A DNA stretch of 64,000 nucleotides from Larimichthys crocea. Taxonomy: Eukaryota; Chordata; Actinopteri; Sciaenidae. Position 1 is the stretch's first letter; every line of letters starts with the position of its first letter. A program made the translations under genes and the position numbers. Where the stretch lies: positions 7,708,701 to 7,772,700 of the forward strand of contig NC_040016.1 of assembly GCF_000972845.2 (NCBI RefSeq). The letters run 5' to 3'. This document shows positions 24,694 to 38,000 of this stretch, one piece after another. Under the pieces are notes generated by a model. It was not told the origin of the DNA and did not search any database. It saw only the letters and a program-made list of their open reading frames with translations.

Positions 24694-25963
24694 ATAGGTG
24701 ATGAGATATGGATTTTAAATCAGTTTGGTAAAACTACAAACGTGCGAGTAGAAAGGGCATCTTGATAAAGTAAGTAAGTAGTCAAACCAGTAGTCAAAAA
24801 TAATGTTATTGTTAGTCATGATGTGAGTCTGTCTGCCTTCCAAGAGGTATTATACAGTGGCATGAGTTGTGTAAAAAAGTCAATCAAGAACATCAATGTC
24901 ATGTATCTGTTACATGTGGATTACAAATATATGGTGCCTGGTTTCAAAAATATATGTTAACAACATTAACTCTTTGTGGATGTACAGATCTGAAGGACAT
25001 ATCTCTCATGGTGCTGTGGACCAGAGGCCCCCACCAAGCTCCCAGAGGGCTACAAGCTCACCATGCACATCTCTCAGGGTGATGGAGAGACTATCAGAGT
25101 CTACAGGTTCAAAAAAGGAGGTAATAATAGCTTGTGTGAGTAAAGATGAGGGGTGTGATAATCCCAGATCAGATGATGAAAGATGTATGTAATTCAACTG
25201 GCTATTTAAGGCATCTTAGTCATTTCTATTTTTGTTGTTTTTCCAGTAAAGTACCTTAGTATTTAACCTTTTTAATGTTTCATTTCTTAATACATTATGA
25301 ATCCTGACCATGACACAGAGGGGCTATCTGAATATCAACTGTTCCTACACAGTGCAGCCCTGTCCAATGAAGTACCTTACTCCGGCGGCACAGCAGAGAT
25401 GAAGTTTTATGTGGAGGGCCTCAAGTTTCTTGACAAAGACTTTGATGGGCTCATCACCATCAACCTCAGTCTGTTAGAGCCCATCTCTAAAGTAAGATCT
25501 ACAGCCTTTTTTTAACTTTATTTGTCCTACCATTCCTTATGTTGTTCATTCAATCAAAAATACTAATAAGATAGTTTGCCTAAATATCTCAATGCAAGCA
25601 AATCTCACTCCAAACAAACCACTGACTTTTAGTCAAACCCCTGTTTCCAAGATCAAGAATGGCATTTCATGATAACTGAACTCGGTACATTTTGTAAATC
25701 TCCTTGTAAAATGAATCTATTTACTCAAACAGTTTTTAGGTCAAGTTTAGTTTAGATTTTTCAGTCAATTTACAGACAAAGAAGAGGAATATATCTTAAT
25801 ACTACTCAGCAACGTCTCTGACACCCTGTTGAAACATGAGACTACCTATTTTCATGAACAAAGTCGTGTTCAAAGTGGCACCGTGGATCATGACACCCAA
25901 CATCCTCCAACCTGGAGAGGTGTTTGTGTGCAGGTAAGGGCAGGCTGATAAATAATAAAGATA

Positions 25964-27232
25964 GTTCTACCTTCTCTGATGTTGTTTAATCATCTGTTTT
26001 TTAAATTGTAAAAAAAGTACCAACAATATAGTGTGACTAAATATATAAATTCAGGGTCTGCTAATATTTTTTTCAGAGCTATCAACTACATCTCATTCAA
26101 ACAAAGCTAGAAGTTGGACCTTGAGATAAGATTTTTTTTTTTTAGTCAAACCACCATTCCCAAGGTCAACAATGAAAGTTCATGATAACATTTTGTGAAG
26201 TGAATCTGTGACTGTTTCCTCAAACAAAGGTTAGATCAGGTTTAGTTTAGAATTTTCTTAGATTGTATTTTTGTTCAGTCATGAAGAGGGCAATATTTAG
26301 ATACTTAGCAGCCTTTCTTATGTTTCAACAGGGTATCCCAGAGACACCTATTTTCACAGACAAAGTCGTGTTCAGAGTGGCACCATGGATCATGACACCC
26401 AACACCCTCCAGCCTATTGAGGTGTTTGTGTGCAGGTAAGGGTAGGCTGATTATTATAAAGATGATAGTGACAAAAGAGGTGTCCACAGTGTTGCAATTC
26501 GCCCAATGAATTTGCTCTTGCAAATTGCAAAATATTATCTGGTAAAAATCTTGTCTCTGTCTGTGGTCACATTTTCAGCACATCTGATAACTACAAGTTC
26601 CTCAAAGGAATGAGGAACCTTGTTGCACAGAGTGGGTACAAGCTAAAGATTTGCCATGAGTATATGAACAGAGGAGATCGCTGGATGCAGGTAGGAAAAG
26701 TTACACTTCCATTTAGATTTCAGCTTTTTGTCATAAGCAATTCTTTTATTCTCATTGACATCAATGCTGTTTGTGCGAGGTCGTTTAGTGCTTTCAGTGG
26801 CTGGAGGTTGTGCAAGAAGAAATATTTTTAGAGTCAGCTGAGTAATCTGCAGTTACTGTAACAATGTCATAGGTTTATCATTATCATTATCATTATGAAA
26901 CTAAATGTAAAGAAAGACTCATGCTTACAAAGTTTTTTTTTTTGTAAAAAGAGGAACAAAAAAAAAAGTGCTTCTTTGAAAAAACTGACAAGCCAGAACA
27001 AGTCAAGCTGAAACCAGTTTAATAACACTAAGTGTACATCAAACACATCATGAGAAAGAAGAAAAAGAAGAGTTACATGAAACATTCACAAAGAAACTCA
27101 TATTACTTCTAATTTTCAGGATGAGCTGGAGTTTGGCTACATTGACTCACCTCATCAACAGTTTTCTGTTGTTCTGGATTCCCCTCGAGATAGAGGACTC
27201 GTGGACTTTCCATATCATGTACTATTGGTGAG
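25964..27232 (+). repeat. 1.27-kb block nearly identical to 36135-37403
   Basis: With a constant offset of 10,171 bp, this block, containing exons 8b, 9 and 10 of psi-1 plus complete introns, matches the intact gene's exons 8-10 almost base for base, intron A-runs included. Sequences on both sides diverge sharply. This points to very recent copying or gene conversion. Confidence 0.85.
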
Positions 27233-27802
27233 AGATGAATTAATCACTTTTGTTCCTGCACCTGACAGAAAGGTAAATATATCCTTTTAATAACTTAAAC
27301 TGCTGAACATAAATATCAAATAGTTTGAAGACAGGAAGCTACTACAGGTTGGTATCGACATGCGTACATTGTAGGTTTGTATGGATAAGAGACAGCCAGT
27401 GTTAACTTTGCCTCTTGTGTTTCTGTTCTTAGGACTTCCGGCTGCTGCTGGCCAGCCCAGATGCAGCTTACAAACTATTCGAAGGCTTACAGAAAGATGG
27501 ACATGGACAAACCAAGTTTGAAGGTAGGTCTGTATGACAATCTTATCTGTATGAAATCTACTGCAATCTACAAATCATCATTTAATTCTCAATGCTCACT
27601 TTGTAAAAAAATTCCAAACAGGTGTGAAAGGCCAAGTGGATGAGATACTCAGTGATGGCAGTCTTCTGGCCCAAAATAAATATGCGCAGGTAAGTAGGAT
27701 TATAATATTAGACTCAAACCCAGTATGGATAAAAAAAGGTTCAATCTGTGAAAATCCAAACAGAAACATTTCGCTTCTTGCTTGGGAAGTAATGTAACAC
27801 AT

Positions 27803-28160
27803 TGTATGGCCAAAGGTATGTGGGCTTATGTGGATTATCAATGAATATCTCTGAATAACTCAATTCTAACAGTGTGCTCCCACTTTGCTCCCACTGATGT
27901 TGATCATTAAGGCCTGGAACACTGTCAGCATCTGAGTTCATCACATAGGTGATATATGTGGGTAAGGTCAGGGTGGCATTAGCATTTACCTTTATTGAAA
28001 CTAAGAGGCCATTATTCACAATTATAAACCAAACTTTACAGTCAGCATGCATTCATGAATCAACCATTAGAAAGACAGGGTTCATCACCTCAGAAAACAT
28101 GTTTCCATTGCAACCTGTATTGCATTTCATCATAACATCATTTAGAATTGAGCAAACATG
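27803..28160. mobile_element. Partial MITE in padi psi-1
   Basis: TTGTATGGCCAAAGGTATGT at about 27802 matches the left end of the element in intron 14 of the intact gene at 39524. Inner blocks also match (GGCCTGGAACACTGTCAGCA near 27911 versus the same region near 39731). The right end is missing because the deletion that removed exons 15-16 runs into it. Confidence 0.55.
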
Positions 28161-28269
28161 ACTAGCTTACTCGAAAGACTGCAGTCACTTAAAGATTGCT
28201 TTCATGGCATAGCGAGGAAGAAAGGAGATTTCATCTTTCAAGAGCGACAGCAGCTTCAGTTAGCCTTAA

Positions 28270-29700
28270 GTTATATATATATTTTTCTTATATATATATA
28301 AAGAGAAGATAAACATGCATGCCTATATATATATATAATTATAATTATCATAATAATATAATTATGTAATGAGGCATGCATCGCATAATTACAGGCCCTA
28401 CATTTTGCAGTTGTATTTTCTGTCATATATATTTCAATCCTTTGTGTATCTGGGCATGTGCTTAAAGAGGGAGCACACCTCAGTACTTTTACGGAGGCTA
28501 GAATGAGCTGGGTATTACTTTCACTGGATAATGGAATAGGTGCAAACATTTCAGTAAATTAAGGTGAATTGTTCATGTTATAAAAATTAGGGGGCTCAGA
28601 TGTTGTAATTCATATAGTGTGTATCCTGTCTTTTGCATGTCTCGTGTACTTCTCTTATTTGGCCTGTGTTTTACTAATGGCTGGCAGGGAGAAATAATTA
28701 TAAATTGATAGTACAAGAACAGGAGAGACAGGTTAGGGAAGTGTCATTTGGATAAGGAACATCCTGTTCATTACTGAGCAGAAAACCAAAAAAAGGGCGT
28801 TATGATATTATCTCTATCAGTGGGGAGGTGTCTGAGACAGCCACTTAAAAAATTGTATAAGAACCAACTGTTACAGCTCCACAGGGAGCCTTTTCTCTGT
28901 AAGCTCTTTTGTGTGTTGCACTGTTAAATGCTCCTTCTTGTACAAGAATAATAAATTCAACTTAAACTTACTTTGAATCCAGTCTTCCTTATTAAAGGGT
29001 TTTTCTTAAAAAAATCCCATAGCAGTTCATGTTGTACATTGATTGATTTTGAATGTACAGTCATTTATATTGCAGAATTTAATATGTATTTGTTGGGAAA
29101 AGCAAATAAAAGAAATCCTGTTTTTTATTGTTAATCTGTCCATTCTCCCTTCCACAGCTCTACTCTGATAGGATAGTTTGAACTGGAGAGAAGGCCTATC
29201 AGAGTATATATATGTTAAGAGTGGTTTTGGTTGTTGTTGGGGTTTTTTTCAGTTTTGTGTGTTATGGGAAGAGCATCCCCCTATTTTTCTGTGTTAAAAG
29301 ACAACCTTCGTTTGATGACTAAATAAAAATTGACCTGCTTTTCTGCACACCTCCTGGCCAGCGTGAAACTTCCCTTCTCTGAAAGTCGCTTTGGATAAAA
29401 GCGTCAGCTAAATGACTAAATGTAAAGGAAAGTCCAGTTGGCTGCCATTTAGCATGTACTAATTGTGTTTCCAGGAGTGATTCTGCCGGTTAGACAAAAC
29501 CAGCTGTGTGATTCCCTGTCGAGGATTGGTCCTTTTTGGAGCCAGGACCGCCTACTTCCTGGTTGCTGTACCCTGGCGTCTGTGTTTGGTGTGGCTGTGA
29601 TTTGACCAATCGGGAGTCCTCAATCAACCCCAGCTGCATTTTAAATAGTTTTAAATAGTTTTAAATGTGTGTCCGCAGTTCAGGGCAGCTGTGAACCTGT
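28270..29700. other. Intergenic DNA: (TA)n tract, possible LTR, L2 tail
   Basis: A (TA)n-rich stretch lies at about 28270-28345. At about 28840-28990 there is a TATA-like TTGTATAAGAACC, a CT-rich segment and AATAAATTC, which together resemble an LTR promoter/polyA unit; this is a weak suggestion only. At about 29380-29428, AAAGTCGCTTTGGATAAAAG with TCAGCTAAATGACTAAATGT is the standard L2 LINE tail on the plus strand. No gene is supported. Confidence 0.4.
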
Positions 29701-29715
29701 GATCAGATACCAAAA

Positions 29716-30440
29716 TGCGGATGAGTAAGCACTGCAGAGACAGACAAAAGCAGAACTGATTAAAGGCATCAGATATTGTTTATTAAGACCACGGAAGTCT
29801 ACACAGAGTACCATCCTTATTCCCAACAAATAAGAAACCAGCACATATTATTCTTCACAAGAGGTAACCCTAGATGTAATTCATGTTCAGGTCAAGAGAG
29901 GTTGGGCAACTTACTGTTCAAGGTAAATGGCACAATCATAGGGAATATGCAGGGGCTGAGACAGGGCAGGAGACTATATAGACTTAAGGAATTTTTGTTA
30001 AAGGCCTCTAGTGTTCAGGATAATAATCCGCTCTACCTTCTGAGCCACAGCTGTCCTGTGAAAGTTAGAGAGGTGGAGATGTTGTCAATACTTATGGTTA
30101 TGGAGACTACTTGATCTAGAGTAAATCCTAAAGGCACTTTAAAAGCAGCAACTGCAGAGTCTCATCATTCCCCCTCTGCAGCCATGGACCCGGGAACCTG
30201 TTGAGTGTCCCAGCGTAGTGCTGAATGCTGTTTTTCACTCATCACCTTCACAGATGCGGATGAGTAAGCACTGCATAGAGAGGCAAGAGCAGAACTGATT
30301 AAAAGCATTCCTAATGTGAGGTAACCCTGGATGTACAGTAATTCTTCAGGGCTTCATGTTCAGGTCAAGTGAGGTTGTACAGTACAATCAACTGTTCATG
30401 GTCAATGGCACAATCACAGGGATGATTCACTATTGAGAGA
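29716..30440. repeat. Imperfect direct repeat with tRNA-like SINE head
   Basis: GATGCGGATGAGTAAGCACT appears at about 29716 and again at about 30254, each followed by similar ordered sequence (AGCAGAACTGATTAAA, GAGGTAACCCT, TTCATGTTCAGGTCAAG, AATGGCACAATCA). Between them, on the minus strand at 30026-30058, CAGCTGTGGCTCAGAAGGTA and AGAGCGG form a tRNA-type A-box as found at the head of fish SINEs. No gene is seen from here to about 31800. Confidence 0.5.
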
Positions 30441-31799
30441 GGGGTTGGGCTGCAGAGCTCCTCTGTGGATCTGCTTTTGGTGCAGGCTCTGCTCTTAGGC
30501 CATTTCCACTGTCAAAACAAGAAACAACAAACATGACATTCGTGACATCCCCACCCTGAAAGGTAACAACACAATACGAACAAGGATTCTATTGTTTTCA
30601 CTGTACAATCCTTGGTAACAATGGTAAGTGAGTGATTTGCAAGATCCAAAATAGACTGAATAACTTCGCTACCAAAATTGCTACTTCTATTGATAGATGT
30701 TAATCTAAATAATGCAAATTACTGAATATTACACGTGTACAACAACTATTTGTTGTTTTTAAGTAGTCACACCATGGTGGCTAGTGCTTGCTTCTAGTTT
30801 TATTGTAGGACTACAGCAATCTTGATCATAGACCACATAAAGACTATTTATCATTATAAACATTTTTTTAATGGGTTTAGCAAGGGTATAGGTCTGCATT
30901 TGTTTCAGGATGCTGACTATGATACGCTGACACTCTCTCATTTTACTGTCTTTTGTAGATGAATCATAAGACTCATTTGATTGAAGTAAAGTGCCATAGT
31001 ATATTACTCTTTAAAGGGAAATTATGAATGGGAAGTGTGTATGGTTTTGATAAAAAAAATTGCTTTTTTATGTGTGTGATGGCGTTTGGGTATAAGGACG
31101 GAGCTTATGTCCTGTTTGTCTTTTAGTCTGTTGCACTCTTTGTTAGGCTAATTAGGTATTATTCAAGGAAAACATTGCTGCTAGTTTCTACGCGTTTTAT
31201 TTTGTATTTTTCTGCGTGCATTTCCTGTCCTGACAGTGAAGCTTGCCTGGGAGAGCCTGGGGACTGAGGGGGATAGCATCGGGCATCAATGACAGAGTTT
31301 TTCTCTTGTCTCACATTACAACCTACAAACATAAACATATCGCTCTATTGCTCCGAGGCGAGTCACACCTATTATTGACAAGAGAAAGGTAACCCCAGTA
31401 TATTAAAGAAAAATACCTGGACACAGAAAATCCGCATAGTTAATGACATTGAAAACTCTTTGGGGGCAAACCCGAACAGGTAAGTTGACACCGCCAGCAA
31501 AATGCACACACAGTACCTGTTATTAATATTGATAATCAGTTTCAGGTGAACCAGTCTAGTTTATTTACTTTTATTCTACTGCGTGCACTCATGCCACAGG
31601 GGAAAACTACACCCTCTATTCACTGCTGCGTCATATTGACACATTACACTAATGATGATGTGAAAATAAATAAATAAATAAAAAATAAAAAGCAAAGCAC
31701 ACAGCATTGATACGTAGGCTGGAATTAAGTGTTTTGCTTCTGTGACCCCCTTATCTTGAACTAAATACAAAAGACCAAAAGGTAATACAGAGAGGGTGA

Positions 31800-32042
31800 G
31801 TAAACAAAGAGCGAGAAACAAGAGAAAGAAAAGGGAGGGAGATAGGTGACATGAGTGAGGAGGGTGGAAGAGTTGCCAGCTGTCTGACCAATCGGCGCAC
31901 AAAGAGGTTTAAACCCTCAGTACCTGCAGTCTTTATAATCTCCTGTTGCAGACAGAGTGTCAGTCCAGTCTGCGTCTTCTGCTCGTATTCTGGTAACGTA
32001 GGACATTCGCTTTTAGTCCCACACAGCTGAAGAACTGCAAAC
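31800..32042 (+). promoter_or_regulatory. Promoter/5' UTR of intact padi copy 1
   Basis: The stretch just before the start codon shares short blocks with the same position of the second intact gene: GGAGATAGGTGACA (31838 area and about 50970), CTGCGTCTTCTGCT and a following GATAACG/GGTAACG. A TTTATAAT near 31930 could be a TATA element. Shared blocks suggest that both copies kept a common core promoter. Confidence 0.4.
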
Positions 32043-35000
32043 ATGAGTCACTCCCGGACTCTCAGAGTAGATTACGGCAAGACTGCAAGCGTTGTATACG
32101 TGGTCGGCACGGAGCTGAATGTCAACCTGAGCAGGTAGGGTCTTGTTGCTACCTAGACCACGCACATTCCTATAATAACACATCCATCTGGACTGTAGAT
32201 TATATTGTTGCAGGTTAACTAAGATATATTCTATTATGTTGTATTTGGTTACCACAAAGAAAAAAAAAATCTATTGATTACTTATAATCCTATTTTCTTA
32301 TGAAACGTTTTGAGTTGCCAGTTTATTAGGCACACCCATGTGCAATGCAACAGTCCTGCAAAAAAAAATCTTACCTTCATGAAGTTTATAATGTTGACTT
32401 TTTGTTGAAACTGTATCAGGGAGATGATTCAGCTTTATCGTCATTTGGACAATGTACTTAGAGCAAATAAATGGTCAGCTGAGTGTATAAGAATTCCATT
32501 GTTCACCCACATCACCACAGCTGTGGGAGGGGTGTCATTTGAATGCAGATCCTGGTGATGGCATCCCAGATGGTATTTTGTTCTCTACAGTGGAGAGAAT
32601 CAACAGCTCTCTGTTGTTGCAGTCCAACAGAACAGACTTTGTTATCCAAAAAGAAATGTAGGCTGTATATTTTCTGCCAGATACCAGCCTACACAACACA
32701 ACAGAGCAAGACTAGATTACCAATGGCAAAGTGGGACACTGGGGCGCAGCCTGGGCCTGTGCCAGTTTTTTGGAAAAAGTGGATATTTTCTTAAGATAAA
32801 AGGAGTCTCACTCTACAGGCCTAGTCATGCAATGGGTTGTTTCCTGTTATTAAGATTATATAAAGTCATTCTTAAAGCGATACTCACAACTAAAAGAGTG
32901 AATGAGTTACTGGTAGCTGTAATCATTCCTCCTGTCTATTCATGCACTTATTTTGGAAGATACTTACTTGGTTTGACAACCTCAGCCTGCTGGTGCTTTG
33001 TGAATGATTTTTGTCACTTACATTGGAGTCACATTAGGTCTCTCTTTACTAGGCTTTAAAAAGCATTGGCCAGTATATCCTTGAATGCTCCTTTAGGTTC
33101 AGTTGACCGCATGGTACCTACTTATAATCAACTATGTGGTAATGGCATCACCACAAAATAGCTGACACATGGAAAACCTGAGACCAAGTGGTAGTATAGT
33201 GTGAGACTATCAGGTATCTTGACCCTTCATCTGGTCTAACAAACATGTTCTAACCTGTGACTCATACCACCAAATACTTTTAGAGAAACAAGGTAGCATA
33301 GTGGCCTCTCTTTTCTTGTCAACTCAAACAGGCTCTGCAAATGGGGTGGTGGAAACGTTGATGTTTACTGCCACTTGTAACATCTTCTGCAGTTTCCGTC
33401 TGCAATGTAATGTCACTTTTCATCACAGCATCCTAACTGGTTATTTAAATAAAGCCAACAGTATGTGTGTAAACAACTTTTATTTCTTCTAAGCAATGAA
33501 GAAAACAGACTAACTTTATCATGACTACAGCTGCCACTTTGGTTCACCACCTGTCAGTGAAATTTGAGCTTGCACCATGCCTGCATGCACCAACAATTTT
33601 CATCACTCACTGTATATATAAATAAATATGTCCTTTCACATGTACTGTATGCTGTTTTGTGTAAACACGCCCTAACCTTGATCAAAATGTGCTGTTTCTA
33701 TTGTGCTCAGGAGTGCCCCTCCGAACTCCGAGTTCTTCTCTGTGAAGGGCTCCCCCAATGTTCATTACAGTATCAGCCCGCCATGCCCAGAGACGTGCCA
33801 CCTCTCTCCCACGCCTCTCACCGGAAATTCAGTACTGCTCATCAGCATGAGCTCTGCCAGTCAATATGAAAATGATAGCAAGGTAAAGTAGGACAGAGGT
33901 GCATGACCTGATGTCACAAAGCAGTCTTGATTTCAATATGTTCTGTGGTATGAGACATGAAGAGCTCCAGGACATGAGCCGTTTGAAATGAGAAAATGTG
34001 TTAAAGCCTGAAACCAAAGCCATTAATCAAAAATGTTTGACTTCTAAACTGAGATGTCTGCAGGCATTGGAGGAGTTTTATGATTTAGTGTCTGACAAGA
34101 AATCTATCAAAGTCAAACTCCTCATAGCATTTGTACCTTTTAATTCTTTCAATTTAATGATTTATCACTTTTCATTTAACTAGAAGAGCTTTTTGCTTTG
34201 CAGTGTACAGAGAAAGTGCACTTTTCATTCAGGATAATTTAATATCTCACAAATGTCATCTTGCATATCATCTTATATATTTAAATAACTTCTACCTTTG
34301 TTTTGTAAGTTGTCTCTCTGGTACTATGACGAGAATAAAGAGAAGTTAGGGCATGCACTCCTGCACCTGACAGCTGTTGGTAAGTTTAAGCTTAAGAAAC
34401 ACAACATGACTATGAGTTTTTCTTTTGCCAGCCTTTTCTGAACATTAATGCTGTGTTTAAGTGCACATCAAAATCCAAACATGACTCACATGTTCAGTGG
34501 AACACTGTGATATGAACCACTATCTGGAGTATTTTGACCATGCAAAGGCATTTTGTGATAAACAATACATGTCTGTCACGCAGAGATCTCTCTGGACGTG
34601 GATGCTGACAGGGATGGTGTTGTGGAGAAGAACAACCCTAATAAGGTGAGCTCAGATGTGTCACTGCAAACTAATGACACTAATAAAAGAGATATTGAAT
34701 TCAGATATTGTATTCATGGAATAAACTCAATGTTGCATGTTTAATTATTGAATGTGTCCCTAAACTTCCCATTTAGAACATATGCACGACACAAAAAGCA
34801 TTTCTGCCTGTAAGACAGATCAGGCTGTCTATAGACCATTTTCTGCCTTAACAGGTTGTTGAACTTTTGACTTCTTTTCACTTTCTCATCTTTTATCATC
34901 ATACACCTCTCTGTGTATCTTGCTTAAATACATTTTGTCTCTTTATTGTACATCATCTACTTCTGTTTTAACAGTTTGATGTGTGCAAGGAAAGGCGCTG

Positions 35001-38000
35001 AAGTCAAAGTCCAAACAGCAATCAAATTCATTCATGTCTGGTTTGCTTAAAAACTTGTTAGGGATCCTGGAAATGGGGTCCTGATGGTCATGGAGCCATC
35101 CTACTGGTGAACTGTGACACAGAGCGGACTTACTGGAAGAAACCCGACACTGAGCAGAACTTCATCTCGAAATCGTCAGGTAAAATAGGGCTTCTTGTTC
35201 ACCAATGAATCCTCTATTTCACTCTATTTTTTTACTCTATGCCATTAACTTTTCCATACTTGTTATCAGTATTAATAGGTCACTTGTATTTGTTTTTTCA
35301 AAGTCAGGAGATCAAAGTGCTGATATGTCAAATCGGTTTGGTAAAACTACAAATACATGGGTGGAGAGGGTGTCTTGATGAAGTAGGCCTCTAAAATTTC
35401 CAGTCAAATGAGTAGAGCTGAAACTGGATGTTGATGTAGAGCATGAGTTGAGTGAAGAAGTATTAAAAAAGTCACTCAAGAACATTGATGCCATGTATTT
35501 GTTACATTTGCATTTTAAATCTATGGTGCCTGGTTTCAACATTCATATGTTGTTACAACATCAACTCTTCGTGGATGTACAGATTTGAAGGACATGTCTC
35601 ACATGGTGCTGCGGACCAGAGGCCCTGCCAAGCTCCCAGAGGGCTACAAGCTCACCATGCACATCTCTCAGGGTGACGCAGAGAGGATCAGAGTCTACAG
35701 ATTTGAAAAAGAAGGTAATAATAGTCTTTATGAGAAAAGATTAGGGGTGTGAAAGCCCCAGATCAGATGATGGACAACATGCATGCAATTCAGCAGGCTA
35801 TTAAAGGCCCTGTGTGTTATCTTTAAACCTTTTTTAAAAAAAATTCCAATACAGTACCTCGGTATTGAACTTTATTTTGGTTCCTTTCTTACTACAGAAA
35901 AGAAAAACTTAATTAAATACTTGTTAAGTACAATGGAAGACTATGCACTGTTCCTAAATGCGGAAGTCTTGTCCAATGACGTGCCTTACCTCGGCGGCGC
36001 AGCAGAGATGAGCTTTTATGTGGAGGGCCTTAGGTTTCCTGACAACGACTTCAATGGACTCATCAGCATCAACCTCAGTCTGTTGGAGCCCATCACTGCA
36101 GTAAAATCTACATTTTAAAACTTATTTTCATGTCCTACCTTCTCTGATGTTGTTTAATCATCTGTTTTTTAAATTGTAAAAAAAGTACCAACAATATAGT
36201 TTGACTAAATATATAAATTCAGGGTCTGCTAATATTTTTTTCAGAGCTATCAACTACATCTCATTCAAACAAAGCTAGAAGTTGGACCTTGAGATAAGAT
36301 TTTTTTTTTTTAGTCAAACCACCATTCCCAAGGTCAACAATGAAAGTTCATGATAACATTTTGTGAAGTGAATCTGTGACTGTTTCCTCAAACAAAGGTT
36401 AGATCAGGTTTAGTTTAGAATTTTCTTAGATTGTATTTTTGTTCAGTCATGAAGAGGGCAATATTTAGATACTACTTAGCAGCCTTTCTTATGTTTCAAC
36501 AGGGTATCCCAGAGACACCTATTTTCACAGACAAAGTCGTGTTCAGAGTGGCACCATGGATCATGACACCCAACACCCTCCAGCCTATTGAGGTGTTTGT
36601 GTGCAGGTAAGGGTAGGCTGATTATTATAAAGATGATAGTGACAAAAGAGGTGTCCACAGTGTTGCAATTCGCCCAATGAATTTGCTCTTGCAAATTGCA
36701 AAATATTATCTGGTAAAAATCTTGTCTCTGTCTGTGGTCACATTTTCAGCACATCTGATAACTACAAGTTCCTCAAAGGAATGAGGAACCTTGTTGCACA
36801 GAGTGGGTACAAGCTAAAGATTTGCCATGAGTATATGAACAGAGGAGATCGCTGGATGCAGGTAGGAAAAGTTACACTTCCATTTAGATTTCAGCTTTTT
36901 GTCATAAGCAATTCTTTTATTCTCATTGACATCAATGCTGTTTGTGCGAGGTCGTTTAGTGCTTTCAGTGGCTGGAGGTTGTGCAAGAAAAAATATTTTT
37001 AGAGTCAGCTGAGTAATCTGCAGTTACTGTAACAATGTCATAGGTTTATCATTATCATTATCATTATGAAACTAAATGTAAAGAAAGACTCATGCTTACA
37101 AAGTTTTTTTTTTTGTAAAAAGAGGAACAACAAAAAAAGTCCTTCTTTGAAAAAACTGACAAGCCAGAACAAGTCAAGCTGAAACCAGTTTAATAACACT
37201 AAGTGTACATCAAACACATCATGAGAAAGAAGAAAAAGAAGAGTTACATGAAACATTCACAAAGAAACTCATATTACTTCTAATTTTCAGGATGAGCTGG
37301 AGTTTGGCTACATTGACTCACCTCATCAACGCTTTCCTGTTGTTCTGGATTCTCCTCGAGATAGAGGACTCGATGACTTCCCATATAATGTACTATTGGT
37401 GAGAGACCAACCCAAATTTCCAGTTTTTCATGACACAAAATGCTTTTGGGGAAATGGAAAAGTTCTGATAGTGTGATAGTTGAGTTATATCTTAAACTCA
37501 AGAATGTGTTTTACTTATTGTCACTTTACTTGGATATTTGACTTCCTCTTAAAAAAAAAAGACACATAAAAGGTTTCACATTAATCTGCTGAAGGTTTCT
37601 TTGCGCTCACCTTAAATCCAAGTGTAGCCTAGGTTCCAAAAAAAAAGCCCCCACATTTGCGTGCCCAGGGCTGGAGTCCTTCTCGTCAGAAGATAGGTCA
37701 TCTGGACATTGGAGCCAGGAAGGGTGATGTGATCTGTCTGTTCTGGAGGTTGAAGTGGACCTTGCCAGTTGATCCAGATGTCGCCGGTGGAAGTCCTGGA
37801 TTCCTTTAAGGATGTGCCAAGCAGGGACCCATGACCTAGCTTTCTTCTGGGCTGTATTCCTCCCAGTCAGTGAAGTACTGCAGGCCCCTCCCTTGGCGAT
37901 AGAACTGCAGCAGGTGATGAACAGAGTAGGCGGCACCCCCACCGATACAGTGTGGTGGTGGTGGTGGAGCTGCAAGCACCAATGGACTTTCCTAGTTGAG

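Larger units (their letters stand above)
23717..28265 (+). pseudogene. Peptidylarginine deiminase pseudogene (padi psi-1)
   Basis: Exons comparable to 5-14 of the intact neighbours are present; exons 1-4, 11, 15 and 16 are missing. Exon 5 (23717-23835) and exon 6 (24988-25120) each carry one extra base, giving frameshifts. Exon 7 ends at 25491. Exon 8 occurs twice: a degraded copy ending at 25933 and an intact one at 26332-26435. Exon 9 is 26579-26690. The end of exon 10 is fused in frame to the end of exon 12 (27120-27272), removing the His-x-Asp active-site motif. Exons 13 (27433-27523) and 14 (27622-27689) are open. Exons 15 and 16, with the catalytic Cys, were deleted, and 3' UTR-like sequence follows at about 28205-28265. 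It cannot make an active deiminase. Confidence 0.88.

Noticed and set aside
28840..28990. Endogenous retrovirus solo LTR
   Set aside because: TATA-like and AATAAA signals are present, but no terminal TG/CA pair, target duplication or second copy could be shown.
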